Source of the DNA: Variovorax sp. ZS18.2.2
GTDB lineage: Bacteria > Pseudomonadota > Gammaproteobacteria > Burkholderiales > Burkholderiaceae_C
Length of the DNA: 64,000 bases
Assembly: GCF_024701975.1 (NCBI RefSeq)
Contig: NZ_JANLNM010000002.1
Location: 1-64,000 of the forward strand
Direction: 5' to 3'
Shown: positions 34,413 through 41,431 of the stretch, piece by piece
Layout: each line of letters begins with the position of its first letter
Numbering within the stretch: position 1 is the stretch's first letter
Program-made: the position numbers and the translations under genes
The notes under the pieces: generated by a model
Told to the model about the DNA's origin: nothing
Database searches by the model: none
What the model saw: only the letters and a program-made list of their open reading frames with translations

Positions 34413-34479
34413 ATATCTGAAGGTATCTCCAGAAATCGGCACTGTCGTTCAGGAGTTCATCGGGTGATCATCCGCACCC

Positions 34480-35127
34480 ATGAGACAACAACTGCAAAAA
34501 GAGGCGCTTGCAAGCTTGCGCCAACTGGGTGCCGCCACCGTGTACGAAGCGCAGGGCGCTTGCGGCGCGCTCGATAGCGGCCTGAAACCGCTCGATGCGG
34601 CCAGCCGCCTCGTGGGGCCGGCGCTCACCGTGGACATTCGACCCGCGGACAACCTCATGCTGCACTACGCGCTGCTCAAGGCAAAGCCGGGCGACGTGCT
34701 GGTGGTCGATGCCAAGGGCTTCATGGAAGCCGGCCCCTGGGGCGACGTGCTGACCGAAGCCGCCATGGCGCGCGGCGTGGCGGGGCTGGTGCTCCACGGC
34801 GCGGTGCGCGATGCCGAAGCCATCGTGCGGATGGGCTTTCCTGTGTTCTGCCGCGGGCTGTCGATCAAGGGCACCGGCAAGCACCAGCCAGGGCGCATCA
34901 ACGTGCCCGTGTGCATCGGCGACGCGGTGGTCCGGCCCGGCGACATCGTCGTCGGCGACCGCGACGGCCTCGTGATGGTCGCAGGCGATGCCGTCGATCG
35001 CGTGCTGGCGAGCGCGCAGGCCCGCGAGGAAAAGGAAGCCGGCTTTCGCCGTGCGATTGCGAACGGAAGCTCCACGGTGGAACTGCTCGACCTCGGCGAG
35101 ACGCTGCACCGGCTCGGCCTGCATTGA
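34480..35127 (+). CDS. RraA-family aldolase/decarboxylase (HMG/CHA aldolase-like)
   Basis: 215 residues. The RraA fold is shown by ATVYEAQGACGALDSGLKPLD near the N-terminus, then GDVLVVDAKGFMEAGPWGDVLTEAA. HGAVRDAEAI and VRPGDIVVGDRDGLVMV supply the conserved Arg-Asp pair and the D-x-D metal-binding site. Members cleave 4-hydroxy-4-methyl-2-oxoglutarate or 4-carboxy-4-hydroxy-2-oxoadipate to pyruvate/oxaloacetate, or decarboxylate oxaloacetate; others act as RNase E inhibitors. The context with a LysR regulator and a Bug protein favours a catabolic aldolase. Substrate unproven. Confidence 0.8.
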   Translation: MRQQLQKEALASLRQLGAATVYEAQGACGALDSGLKPLDAASRLVGPALTVDIRPADNLMLHYALLKAKPGDVLVVDAKGFMEAGPWGDVLTEAAMARGVAGLVLHGAVRDAEAIVRMGFPVFCRGLSIKGTGKHQPGRINVPVCIGDAVVRPGDIVVGDRDGLVMVAGDAVDRVLASAQAREEKEAGFRRAIANGSSTVELLDLGETLHRLGLH

Positions 35128-35179
35128 ACGCGGCCACGAGGCCGCTCGAACAACAAACAACCAAGAAGAGACAAAAACC

Positions 35180-36163
35180 ATGAACAAGCAAAAGCGGATC
35201 TTTTTCGGGCTCTGCGCATCCGCCGTCGCGCTGGCCACCACCTTGTCGGCGCCCGCTGCCTTGGCGCAGGCCTATCCACAGAAGCCGATTCGCCTCATCG
35301 TGCCGTGGCCCGCGGGCGGTGCGACCGACTCGGTGGGGCGCGCGGTGGCCGAGGCCCTGCGCGTGCAACTGGGGCAATCGGTCATCGTCGACAACATCGC
35401 GGGCGCGGGCGGCAACATCGGCACGCAGCAGTTCATTCGCCAGCCGCACGACGGCTACACGCTGCTGCTGGCCACGAGTTCGACCAACTCCGCCAATCCC
35501 TATCTCTACAAGCGCACCGGCTTCGATCCGATCAAGGACTTCACGCCGGTCGCGTCGCTGGCCGTCATTCCGAGCGTGATGGTGGTGGCGGCCGCTTCGC
35601 CCTACAAGACGCCCGCCGACATCGTGAGAGCCGCCAAGGCCAGGCCGGGCTCGCTCTCGTACGGCTCGGGCGGCGTGGGCAATTCGGCGCACCTGGCGGG
35701 CGAGCTCTTCAAGTCGGTGGTGCGCATCGACACGATCCACGTGCCCTACAAGGGCAGTTCGCCGGCACTGACCGACGTGATGGCGGGGCAACTCGACTAC
35801 ATGCTCGACACCGGGGCGTATGGGCAGATCAAGGGCGGAAAGATCCGCGCCATCGCCGTCGCTTCCGACAGGCGCCATCCCATGCTGCCGGATGTGCCGA
35901 CTTTCGACGAGCTCGGGATCAAGGGCATGCACATGAACGCCTGGTACGGCCTGGCCGCACCCGCGGGTACGCCGAGCGCGGTGGTCGATCGACTGAACGC
36001 CGCGGTGCAGGCGGCTTTCAGGACGGGCGACCTGGGCAAACGGCTGGCCGATATCGGTGCCGAGGTGCGCACCGGCGATGCCGCGAGCTTCGCCGCGTTC
36101 TGGAAGTCCGAGCTCGAGCGTTACGCTGGCCTTGTGAGGCTCACCGGCGCATCATTGGATTGA
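35180..36163 (+). CDS. Bug-type (TctC) periplasmic solute-binding protein
   Basis: 327 residues from ATG 35180. A signal peptide (FGLCASAVALATTLSAPAALAQA) is followed by the Bug signature PIRLIVPWPAGGATDSVGRAVAE. Further blocks are GGNIGTQQFIRQPHDGYTLLLA and HVPYKGSSPALTDVMAGQLDYM. It lies between an RraA-type aldolase and an NHL-repeat lipoprotein, all in one direction. It is probably the binding protein for the carboxylate degraded by the aldolase. No TctA/TctB partner is nearby. Ligand unknown. Confidence 0.9.
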   Translation: MNKQKRIFFGLCASAVALATTLSAPAALAQAYPQKPIRLIVPWPAGGATDSVGRAVAEALRVQLGQSVIVDNIAGAGGNIGTQQFIRQPHDGYTLLLATSSTNSANPYLYKRTGFDPIKDFTPVASLAVIPSVMVVAAASPYKTPADIVRAAKARPGSLSYGSGGVGNSAHLAGELFKSVVRIDTIHVPYKGSSPALTDVMAGQLDYMLDTGAYGQIKGGKIRAIAVASDRRHPMLPDVPTFDELGIKGMHMNAWYGLAAPAGTPSAVVDRLNAAVQAAFRTGDLGKRLADIGAEVRTGDAASFAAFWKSELERYAGLVRLTGASLD

Positions 36164-36188
36164 TGCGCACAGGCAGGAGACAAAACAG

Positions 36189-37331
36189 ATGAGCACCACC
36201 GCATTCATTGCCGCAAGGCGCCTGGGTGTCGTGCTGGCTTGCACGGCTGCCGCGATCCTCGCCGCCGGCTGCGCGGCACCCGGCAACAGCAATGCGGGCG
36301 CCGGCGCACCGTCGTTCCGCGTCGATGTGTCGTGGCCCAGGCCATTGCCCAACAACTGGATCCTCGGCCAGGTCAGCGGCGTGGCCGTCGATGCCGAAGA
36401 CCACATCTGGGTCTTGCAGCGTCCGCGCAGCCTTTCCGAAGACGAGGCCGGTGCAGCGGCAAAACCGCCGCAGTCCAAATGCTGCTTGCCCGCGCCACCG
36501 GTGCTCGAGTTCGATGCCGCGGGCCGGCTGCTTCGTTCATGGGGCGGCCCCGGCGCCGGCTATGACTGGCCGGGCAACGAGCACGGCATTCACGTCGACG
36601 CCAAGGGCTTCATCTGGATCACCGGCAACGGCGACAACGACGGCCAGGTGCTCAAGTTCACACGCGACGGCAAGTTCGTCCTGCAGATCGGCAAGGTCGG
36701 GCCGCAGACCGGCAGCACCGACACCACCCGCCTTGGCAAGGCCGCGGGCGTGGAGGTCGACGGTGCGGCCAGCGAGGTGTATGTGGCCGACGGCTACCAG
36801 AACCGCCGCGTCATCGTGTTCGATGCCGACACCGGCGCGTACAAGCGCCACTGGGGTGCCTATGGTCGCCCGCCGAGCGATGCCGAGAAGCTGCAGGCGC
36901 GCCGCGCGTTGCCTCCCACGCAGGCCCAACTCCAGCAGTTCGGCACGCCGGTGCACTGCGTGCGCGTCGCGCGCGATGGGCTCGTGTATGTGTGCGACCG
37001 GCTCAACAACCGCGTGCAGATCTTCAAAAAGGACGGCAGCTTCGTCAAGGAATTCATGGTCGAGCCCGCCACGGCCGGCAACGGCTCGGTGTGGGACATG
37101 GTGATCTCGCGAGATGCGCAACAGAAGTGGCTCTTCATGGCCGACGGCCGCAACAACCAGGTGCTGACGCTCGACCGCAGCACCGGCGCAGTGACCGGCA
37201 CGCTGGGCCGGCCGGGCCGGTATGCGGGCGAGTTCCACTGGGTGCACGACCTCGCGATCGACTCGCGCGGCAACCTCTACGCAGGCGAGGTCGACAACGG
37301 CAAGCGTGTGCAGCGGTTCACGCGCGATTGA
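36189..37331 (+). CDS. NHL/six-bladed beta-propeller lipoprotein
   Basis: 380 residues with a lipobox ILAAGC (Cys about 27). NHL-like blades repeat along the chain: GQVSGVAVDAEDHIWVLQRP, EHGIHVDAKGFIWITGNG, AAGVEVDGAASEVYVADGYQNRRVIVFD, CVRVARDGLVYVCDRLNNRVQIFK, DLAIDSRGNLYAGEVDNGKRVQRF. Such propellers are scaffolds for binding or hydrolysis, as in peptidyl-alpha-hydroxyglycine lyase-like proteins. It follows the Bug gene by 25 bases and likely shares its transcript. Function unknown. Confidence 0.8.
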   Translation: MSTTAFIAARRLGVVLACTAAAILAAGCAAPGNSNAGAGAPSFRVDVSWPRPLPNNWILGQVSGVAVDAEDHIWVLQRPRSLSEDEAGAAAKPPQSKCCLPAPPVLEFDAAGRLLRSWGGPGAGYDWPGNEHGIHVDAKGFIWITGNGDNDGQVLKFTRDGKFVLQIGKVGPQTGSTDTTRLGKAAGVEVDGAASEVYVADGYQNRRVIVFDADTGAYKRHWGAYGRPPSDAEKLQARRALPPTQAQLQQFGTPVHCVRVARDGLVYVCDRLNNRVQIFKKDGSFVKEFMVEPATAGNGSVWDMVISRDAQQKWLFMADGRNNQVLTLDRSTGAVTGTLGRPGRYAGEFHWVHDLAIDSRGNLYAGEVDNGKRVQRFTRD

Positions 37332-37353
37332 CGAGGCGGGCCGGGCGGCCTGT

Positions 37354-38283
37354 TCAGGCCTCGAAGTTCAGTGCAAGGCCGGGCGTCGGCCAATCGTCGA
37401 TCGCAATCAACCGCCCGCTGCCCGAGAGCGTGACGAAAGCCGTGCGCCTGTCGCGCCCACCGAAGCAGATGTTGGTGGTGTAGCGGTCGGGCAGCGGCAC
37501 GTGCTCGACGGTGCTGCCATCGGGCGCGACGATGCTGATGCCGCCGTGCAGCAGCGTGGCTACGCAGAGGTTGCCGAGCGCATCGACGGCCATCGAATCG
37601 AAGCGCTGGTAGTGCCCGCCGGGCGAGGCGCACAGCATGCGTCCGCCATGCGGTGATGGCCAGCCGTCCTTGCGCACGCGGCCCGGCGCGGTGATGTCGA
37701 AGGCCCACACGCGTGCGCCTTCGGTCTCGGCGTAGTAGAGCGTGTTGCCATCGGGCGAGAGCGCGATGCCGTTGGGCGTCATCACCGGCCGAGCGATCAC
37801 GCATGCGGCGCTGCCGTCGCTGTGGCCGTAGAAAAGGCCGCCGCGGTCCATGTCACGCTCGCGCGTCTTGCCCAGGTCGGTGAAGTAGAAGCCGCCGCGC
37901 GCATCGAACACGATGTCGTTGGGGCCGCAGAGTGCGCCGTGTTCGACCGTGTCGTACAGCCGTTCGAAGCGGCCGATCGCGAGGTTCACGCGCTCGATGC
38001 GGCCACCTGAATAGTCTTCGGCCTGGCCCACGGGACGGTGGCAGCCATCGGCCTCGGTGTGCCATTTGAAGCCGCCGTTGTTGCACACGTAGACCGCGCC
38101 GTCCGGCCCGATGGCCGCGCCGTTCGGGCCGCCACCCAGGTCGGCCACCACCTGCACCAGCCCGTCGTGCCGCACGCGCGTGAGCGTGCCGCGCGCGATC
38201 TCGACCAGCAGCACGGAGCCATCGTCCATGGCAATCGGGCCTTCGGGGAATTGCAGGCCGGCGGCGAGTTCGCGGATGTGCAT
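37354..38283 (-). CDS. SMP-30/gluconolactonase/LRE family protein
   Basis: 309 residues from ATG 38283, chosen because GGAGA precedes it by 5 bases; upstream ATGs at 38295 and 38361 lack this. The SMP-30 propeller signature runs LQFPEGPIAMDDGSVLLVEI, NGAAIGPDGAVYVCNNGG, CGPNDIVFDARGGFYFTD and PNGIALSPDGNTLYYAETEG, with the Glu and Asn/Asp metal ligands present. It probably hydrolyses a sugar lactone or similar ester. The gene is convergent with the NHL lipoprotein and not clearly part of an operon. Confidence 0.88.
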   Translation of the reverse strand: MHIRELAAGLQFPEGPIAMDDGSVLLVEIARGTLTRVRHDGLVQVVADLGGGPNGAAIGPDGAVYVCNNGGFKWHTEADGCHRPVGQAEDYSGGRIERVNLAIGRFERLYDTVEHGALCGPNDIVFDARGGFYFTDLGKTRERDMDRGGLFYGHSDGSAACVIARPVMTPNGIALSPDGNTLYYAETEGARVWAFDITAPGRVRKDGWPSPHGGRMLCASPGGHYQRFDSMAVDALGNLCVATLLHGGISIVAPDGSTVEHVPLPDRYTTNICFGGRDRRTAFVTLSGSGRLIAIDDWPTPGLALNFEA

Positions 38284-38428
38284 CGGGGTCTCCATGCGCT
38301 GGCGTGTGCGCGGCTTGCGAGTTTGCGGCTTCCCGCCGCGCTTTGCACGTTTCATCGACACGTCATGAATGCGTCACCGCGCCTTTATAGATTGCCGCCT
38401 TCGCTTCAACACAACGAGGAGGGCATTC

Positions 38429-39874
38429 ATGACCCGAGGATTCATCGATTCGATCTGGCAGCGCCGGCTGGTAGCGGTTGCGGTTTGCGGCGTGATCAGC
38501 GCATGCGGCGGCGGCAGCGATGGCGGCGGCTTCCCATTCGTGGGGCTGCCGCCCGCACCGGCACCCGCGCCTGCACCACCGGTGCCACCTCCCGCGCAGG
38601 AAGGCTCCGGACTGCCGCATCAACTGACCGGCTGGGCTTCGCTGTCCGACACCGCGCGCTGGCCCGGCCCGACCACGGGGCAGTTCATCACCGCCGCGCT
38701 CGGCGTCACGCCGCCCTTCGTCGACGGCCAGCCGATTCCCGGCTTCTCCGCGCTGCTGAAGAACGGCGACGGCACCTGGACCGCCATGGCCGACAACGGC
38801 TACGGCAGCAAGGGCAACTCGGCCGACTTCGTGATCGGCATCTACAACGTCAGCATCGACTTCCGCACCGCGGCGAATGGCACCAGCGTGCCGGGCGCGA
38901 TCAAGCTGAACAGCCGCGTCGACTTCAACGATGCAAAGGGCTTCCTGAAGGACGGCAAGGGTGTCGACCTGAAGATCACCGCCGATTTCGCCAACTACCA
39001 GACCGTCTCGGGCAACAACCTGGTCGACAGCGGCAAGCCGGTGGATGCGCGCATCCGCAGCGGCCGGCTGCTGACGGGCTTCGACCTCGACGTCGAATCG
39101 ATAGCGCGCGCCAGCGACGGCACCTACTTCGTGGGCGAGGAGTTCGGCCCCTACATCCTGCACTTCGACAAGGACGGCACGCTGATGAGCGACCCCGTGC
39201 CGCATCCGTTCCTGCGCAGCCCGTCGAACCCCGAAGTGATGAACAACGGCGCGAGCGTCACCTCGCTCGCGAGCCGCGGCTTCGAGAGCCTTGCGTTCAA
39301 CGGCGACCGCAGCCGGCTCTATGCGGTGCCCGAGGCCGCACCCTCGCTGGCTTCGCTGCGGCCGGTGGCCGACGACGAGCGCTACCTGAACATCTTCGAG
39401 TTCGATCCGGCCGCGATGCTCTACACGGGCAAGAACCTGGTCTACAAGAAGGACGGCCCGGCCAAGGACAACCAGATCGTGATCGGCGACATGACGCATG
39501 TGGGCGGCAGCCGCTTCGTGCTGATCGAGCGCGACAGCCTGTTCGGCGCCAAGGCGGTGGTCAAGCGCCTGTACATGATCGACCTGAATGTGAAGGACGC
39601 TGATGGCGCGCTCAAGAAGACGCTGCTGGTGGACTTGCTGAACATCTCCGACCCGAAGGACATTGGCGGCCCGCTGGCTGGCGTGGCCGACGGCAAGTTC
39701 AGCATGCCCTTCGATTCGATCGAGAGCGTCGAGGTGGTGGACGAGCACACGCTGGCGGTGGCCATCGACTCGAACTTTCCGACCGAAGACGGCCGCGTGC
39801 CGGGCAACCCGGACGATACCGAGGTGATCACGCTGCGCTTCGATCAGGCGTTGTTCAATCGCGCGGCACCGTAA
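38429..39874 (+). CDS. Esterase-like phytase-family lipoprotein
   Basis: 481 residues from ATG 38429, with GAGGAGGG upstream. Lipobox GVISAC (Cys about 24), then a Gly-rich and Pro/Ala-rich linker. The rest matches the 'esterase-like activity of phytase' family (Phytase-like): MADNGYGSKGNSADFVIGIY, LTGFDLDVESIARASDGTYFVGEEFGPYILHFD, SRGFESLAFNGDRSRLYAVPE and NDNNFP-like DSNFPTEDGRVPG. Members are secreted calcium-binding propellers with phosphatase or esterase activity; some respond to phosphate limitation. No pho box was found by eye. Confidence 0.82.
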   Translation: MTRGFIDSIWQRRLVAVAVCGVISACGGGSDGGGFPFVGLPPAPAPAPAPPVPPPAQEGSGLPHQLTGWASLSDTARWPGPTTGQFITAALGVTPPFVDGQPIPGFSALLKNGDGTWTAMADNGYGSKGNSADFVIGIYNVSIDFRTAANGTSVPGAIKLNSRVDFNDAKGFLKDGKGVDLKITADFANYQTVSGNNLVDSGKPVDARIRSGRLLTGFDLDVESIARASDGTYFVGEEFGPYILHFDKDGTLMSDPVPHPFLRSPSNPEVMNNGASVTSLASRGFESLAFNGDRSRLYAVPEAAPSLASLRPVADDERYLNIFEFDPAAMLYTGKNLVYKKDGPAKDNQIVIGDMTHVGGSRFVLIERDSLFGAKAVVKRLYMIDLNVKDADGALKKTLLVDLLNISDPKDIGGPLAGVADGKFSMPFDSIESVEVVDEHTLAVAIDSNFPTEDGRVPGNPDDTEVITLRFDQALFNRAAP

Positions 39875-39904
39875 GTCGGTGTTGAAAATAATCGACGGAA
39901 GTTG

Positions 39905-39933
39905 TTGACGGTAGCGTAAAGACTATTTACAGT
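39905..39933 (+). promoter_or_regulatory. Candidate promoter before the small ORF
   Basis: TTGACG (39905-39910), 17-base spacer, TACAGT (39928-39933), located 72 bases before the GTG of the small ORF and ending in the terminator at 40238. Confidence 0.4.
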
Positions 39934-40004
39934 CCAACCCACTCGCGGTTCAGGCCGCGAAGTTTTCTCAGCAGCACACACAGCAGCATCGACCAGGAAC
40001 CATC

Positions 40005-40208
40005 GTGAAAGCAGCAGCCATCCGCATCCACAGCATTCGACCCGCATCGGGCCGTTCGCTCGTGTGCGTCGCGCTGTGCGATGGCCTCGCCATGCTGTCG
40101 CAGCAGTGGCTGCTCGATCAATGCCCGAATCCCGTTCAAGCGCTGCAGGCCAACCTGTGGGATTGCGCTTATGAGGATCGGGTGACACCGGGTGGAGGAA
40201 GCGCTTAG
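40005..40208 (+). CDS. Possible small protein upstream of the tRNA array
   Basis: 67 residues with a GTG start and AGGAA six bases before it. It lies between a candidate promoter (39905-39933) and a strong intrinsic terminator (40238-40276), which supports a short independent transcript. The sequence (ALCDGLAMLSQQWLLDQCPN in the middle, PGGGSA end) has no domain I recognise. It may be a real gene or the coding-like part of a small RNA. Confidence 0.4.
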   Translation: MKAAAIRIHSIRPASGRSLVCVALCDGLAMLSQQWLLDQCPNPVQALQANLWDCAYEDRVTPGGGSA

Positions 40209-40237
40209 ACGCGTAACTCCCAAGCTCTCTTGCACAG

Positions 40238-40276
40238 AGGCCCGGACACCGAAAGGTTCCGGGCCTTTTTGTTTTT
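40238..40276 (+). terminator. Strong intrinsic terminator
   Basis: AGGCCCGG (40238-40245) pairs perfectly with CCGGGCCT (40259-40266), followed by TTTTGTTTTTT. It insulates the downstream tRNA array from upstream transcription. Confidence 0.85.
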
Positions 40277-40294
40277 TCAACATTCAACAAACAC

Positions 40295-40310
40295 GCAGTG
40301 ATCGCACTGC
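40295..40310. promoter_or_regulatory. Perfect palindrome before the tRNA array
   Basis: GCAGTG-ATCG-CACTGC, 19 bases after the terminator and 70 bases before the first tRNA. It has no T-run, so it is more likely an operator or small hairpin than a terminator. A promoter for the array should lie between it and 40380, but only weak hexamers are visible. Confidence 0.4.
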
Positions 40311-40379
40311 ATGACACCGCGCTTCGCGCCCGGTGAACGCTCATTAAAAGTTCGCAGCACATCCATCTATTTGTTTATC

Positions 40380-40456
40380 GCCCCGGTGACGGAACCGGCA
40401 TACGTGTCCGCCTTAGAAGCGGAATTCTGGGAGTTCGAATCTCCCCTGGGGCACCA
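40380..40456 (+). tRNA. tRNA-Leu-like (anticodon TAG), lacks long variable arm
   Basis: 77 bases with encoded CCA. Acceptor stem GCCCCGG/CTGGGGC, anticodon stem TCCGC/GCGGA with loop CTTAGAA (anticodon TAG, reads CUA), T-arm GGGAG-TTCGAAT-CTCCC. The D-arm (TGACGGAACCGG..) and discriminator A resemble tRNA-Leu. The variable loop is only 5 bases (ATTCT), whereas all standard bacterial tRNA-Leu are class II. Charging identity is therefore uncertain. Confidence 0.75.
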
Positions 40457-40477
40457 ATTTTCTCGTTCGATTTTTCT

Positions 40478-40555
40478 CTGGGTGTAGTGTCAATCTGGTA
40501 GACGGCCTGCCTTGGAAGCAGGAGGCTGCAGGTTCAAATCCTGCCACTCAGACCA
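40478..40555 (+). tRNA. tRNA-Pro (TGG)
   Basis: Acceptor CTGGGTG/CACTCAG with encoded CCA, anticodon stem CCTGC/GCAGG, loop CTTGGAA, T-arm GCAGG-TTCAAAT-CCTGC. The D-arm has an extended, irregular loop. Second gene of the array, 21 bases after the first. Confidence 0.8.
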
Positions 40556-40570
40556 TTCTTTTTTCATCAC

Positions 40571-40646
40571 GCGTGTGTAGCTCAATTGGCAGAGCACTGG
40601 ACTCCAAACCCAGCGGTTGAAGGTTCGACTCCTTCCGTGCGCGCCA
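40571..40646 (+). tRNA. tRNA-Trp (CCA)
   Basis: Loop CTCCAAA gives anticodon CCA. T-arm GAAGG-TTCGACT-CCTTC, encoded CCA. The acceptor stem GCGTGTG/CGTGCGC uses three G-U pairs and the anticodon stem has an A-C mismatch at its base, unlike a housekeeping tRNA-Trp. Confidence 0.85.
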
Positions 40647-40666
40647 GCTTTTTTTCTTTCTTCAAC

Positions 40667-40742
40667 GTCTCGTTCGTCTAGCGGTCAGGACATCGGGTTT
40701 TCATCCCGAAGATCGTGGGTTCGAATCCCACACGAGGCTCCA
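40667..40742 (+). tRNA. tRNA-Glu (TTC)
   Basis: Acceptor GTCTCGT/ACGAGGC, anticodon loop TTTTCAT within CGGG/CCCG, T-arm GTGGG-TTCGAAT-CCCAC, encoded CCA. The discriminator is T, unlike the usual G of tRNA-Glu. Confidence 0.85.
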
Positions 40743-40748
40743 GTTCGA

Positions 40749-40824
40749 TGGCCCTTCGCCTAGCGGCCCAAGGCACCGGGTTTTGATCCCGGCATCCAAG
40801 ACTCGAACCCTTGAGGGCCTGCCA
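40749..40824 (+). tRNA. tRNA-Gln (TTG), degenerate T-arm
   Basis: Anticodon loop TTTTGAT within CCGGG/CCCGG, encoded CCA, and acceptor TGGCCCT/AGGGCCT with an unpaired first position (weak 1-72 pair is a GlnRS feature). The T-arm reads CAAGA-CTCGAAC-CCTTG, with an A-C mismatch and C instead of T at position 54. Only 6 bases separate it from tRNA-Glu. Confidence 0.75.
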
Positions 40825-40842
40825 TCTTTTTCTCTTTTTTTT

Positions 40843-40918
40843 GTTCCGCTAACTCAGTGGCCAGAGTGCCTCCCTGTCCAGGAGGAAGCCAGGGGTTCGA
40901 CTCCCCTGCGGAACGCCA
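40843..40918 (+). tRNA. tRNA-Asp (GTC)
   Basis: Acceptor GTTCCGC/GCGGAAC, anticodon CTCC-CTGTCCA-GGAG, T-arm AGGGG-TTCGACT-CCCCT, discriminator G, encoded CCA. Confidence 0.85.
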
Positions 40919-40934
40919 CATACGTCTTTCATTT

Positions 40935-41018
40935 GGCTCGTGAGCAGCACTGGCGACTGCAGCGGGCTGTAACCCCGCCTCTTCGGAATACTTCGTTCGA
41001 CTCGAAGACGATCCACCA
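40935..41018 (+). tRNA. tRNA-Tyr (GTA)
   Basis: Class II tRNA with a 13-base variable arm. Anticodon CGGG-CTGTAAC-CCCG, T-arm CTTCG-TTCGACT-CGAAG, discriminator A, encoded CCA. Acceptor GGCTCGT/ACGATCC has one C-T mismatch. Confidence 0.8.
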
Positions 41019-41044
41019 TTCACGCATTCATTTATTGCTTCTTC

Positions 41045-41118
41045 GGCGCGGTAGCAAAGCGGCTATGCAGCGGATTGCAAATCCGCAGACCCCGGTTCGA
41101 ATCCGGGCCGCGCCTCCA
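41045..41118 (+). tRNA. tRNA-Cys (GCA)
   Basis: Acceptor GGCGCGG/CCGCGCC, anticodon GCGGA-TTGCAAA-TCCGC, T-arm CCCGG-TTCGAAT-CCGGG, discriminator T, encoded CCA. The best-formed member and last gene of the array. Confidence 0.88.
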
Positions 41119-41431
41119 ATTGGGTTTAGGGCCCGTACTTTTATACGCCTTGATTTCCCTGTTAGTTTTCACTGTGCTGCTGTTTTGATTAGCCTGAAAG
41201 TAGCATTAACACGTGACTTCGTCTTTGTTGGGAAGAGCGTGCGGGATATTATTTGTGAAGGATGTACGGCTGATGGTTGCGCGCTGCGCATTTGTGCGAC
41301 AGATACAGCCGATCGGCCTGAGCTTCTTCCGTCAGGGCCGACTGCAGCAAGAGCGATGAGCTGCGTTGCAGGATCTGCGGAGGCGCCGCGGGACGCGGTG
41401 GCGCATCGAGAGTCACAGGGAGAGAAAAAAC
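41119..41431. other. AT-richer gap between tRNA array and vgrG, with candidate promoter
   Basis: About 310 bases, more AT-rich than neighbours in its first half. TTGTTG (41225-41230) with a 16-base spacer to TATTAT (41247-41252) is a good promoter candidate for the type VI module. No terminator hairpin with a T-run follows the last tRNA. No gene is apparent. Confidence 0.5.

Noticed and set aside
40380..40456. Amber suppressor tRNA because the anticodon reads TAG
   Set aside because: An anticodon TAG decodes CUA. An amber suppressor would need anticodon CTA.
40380..41118. Regularly spaced units as a CRISPR array
   Set aside because: Each unit folds as a tRNA with a different anticodon and encoded CCA; there is no identical repeat.
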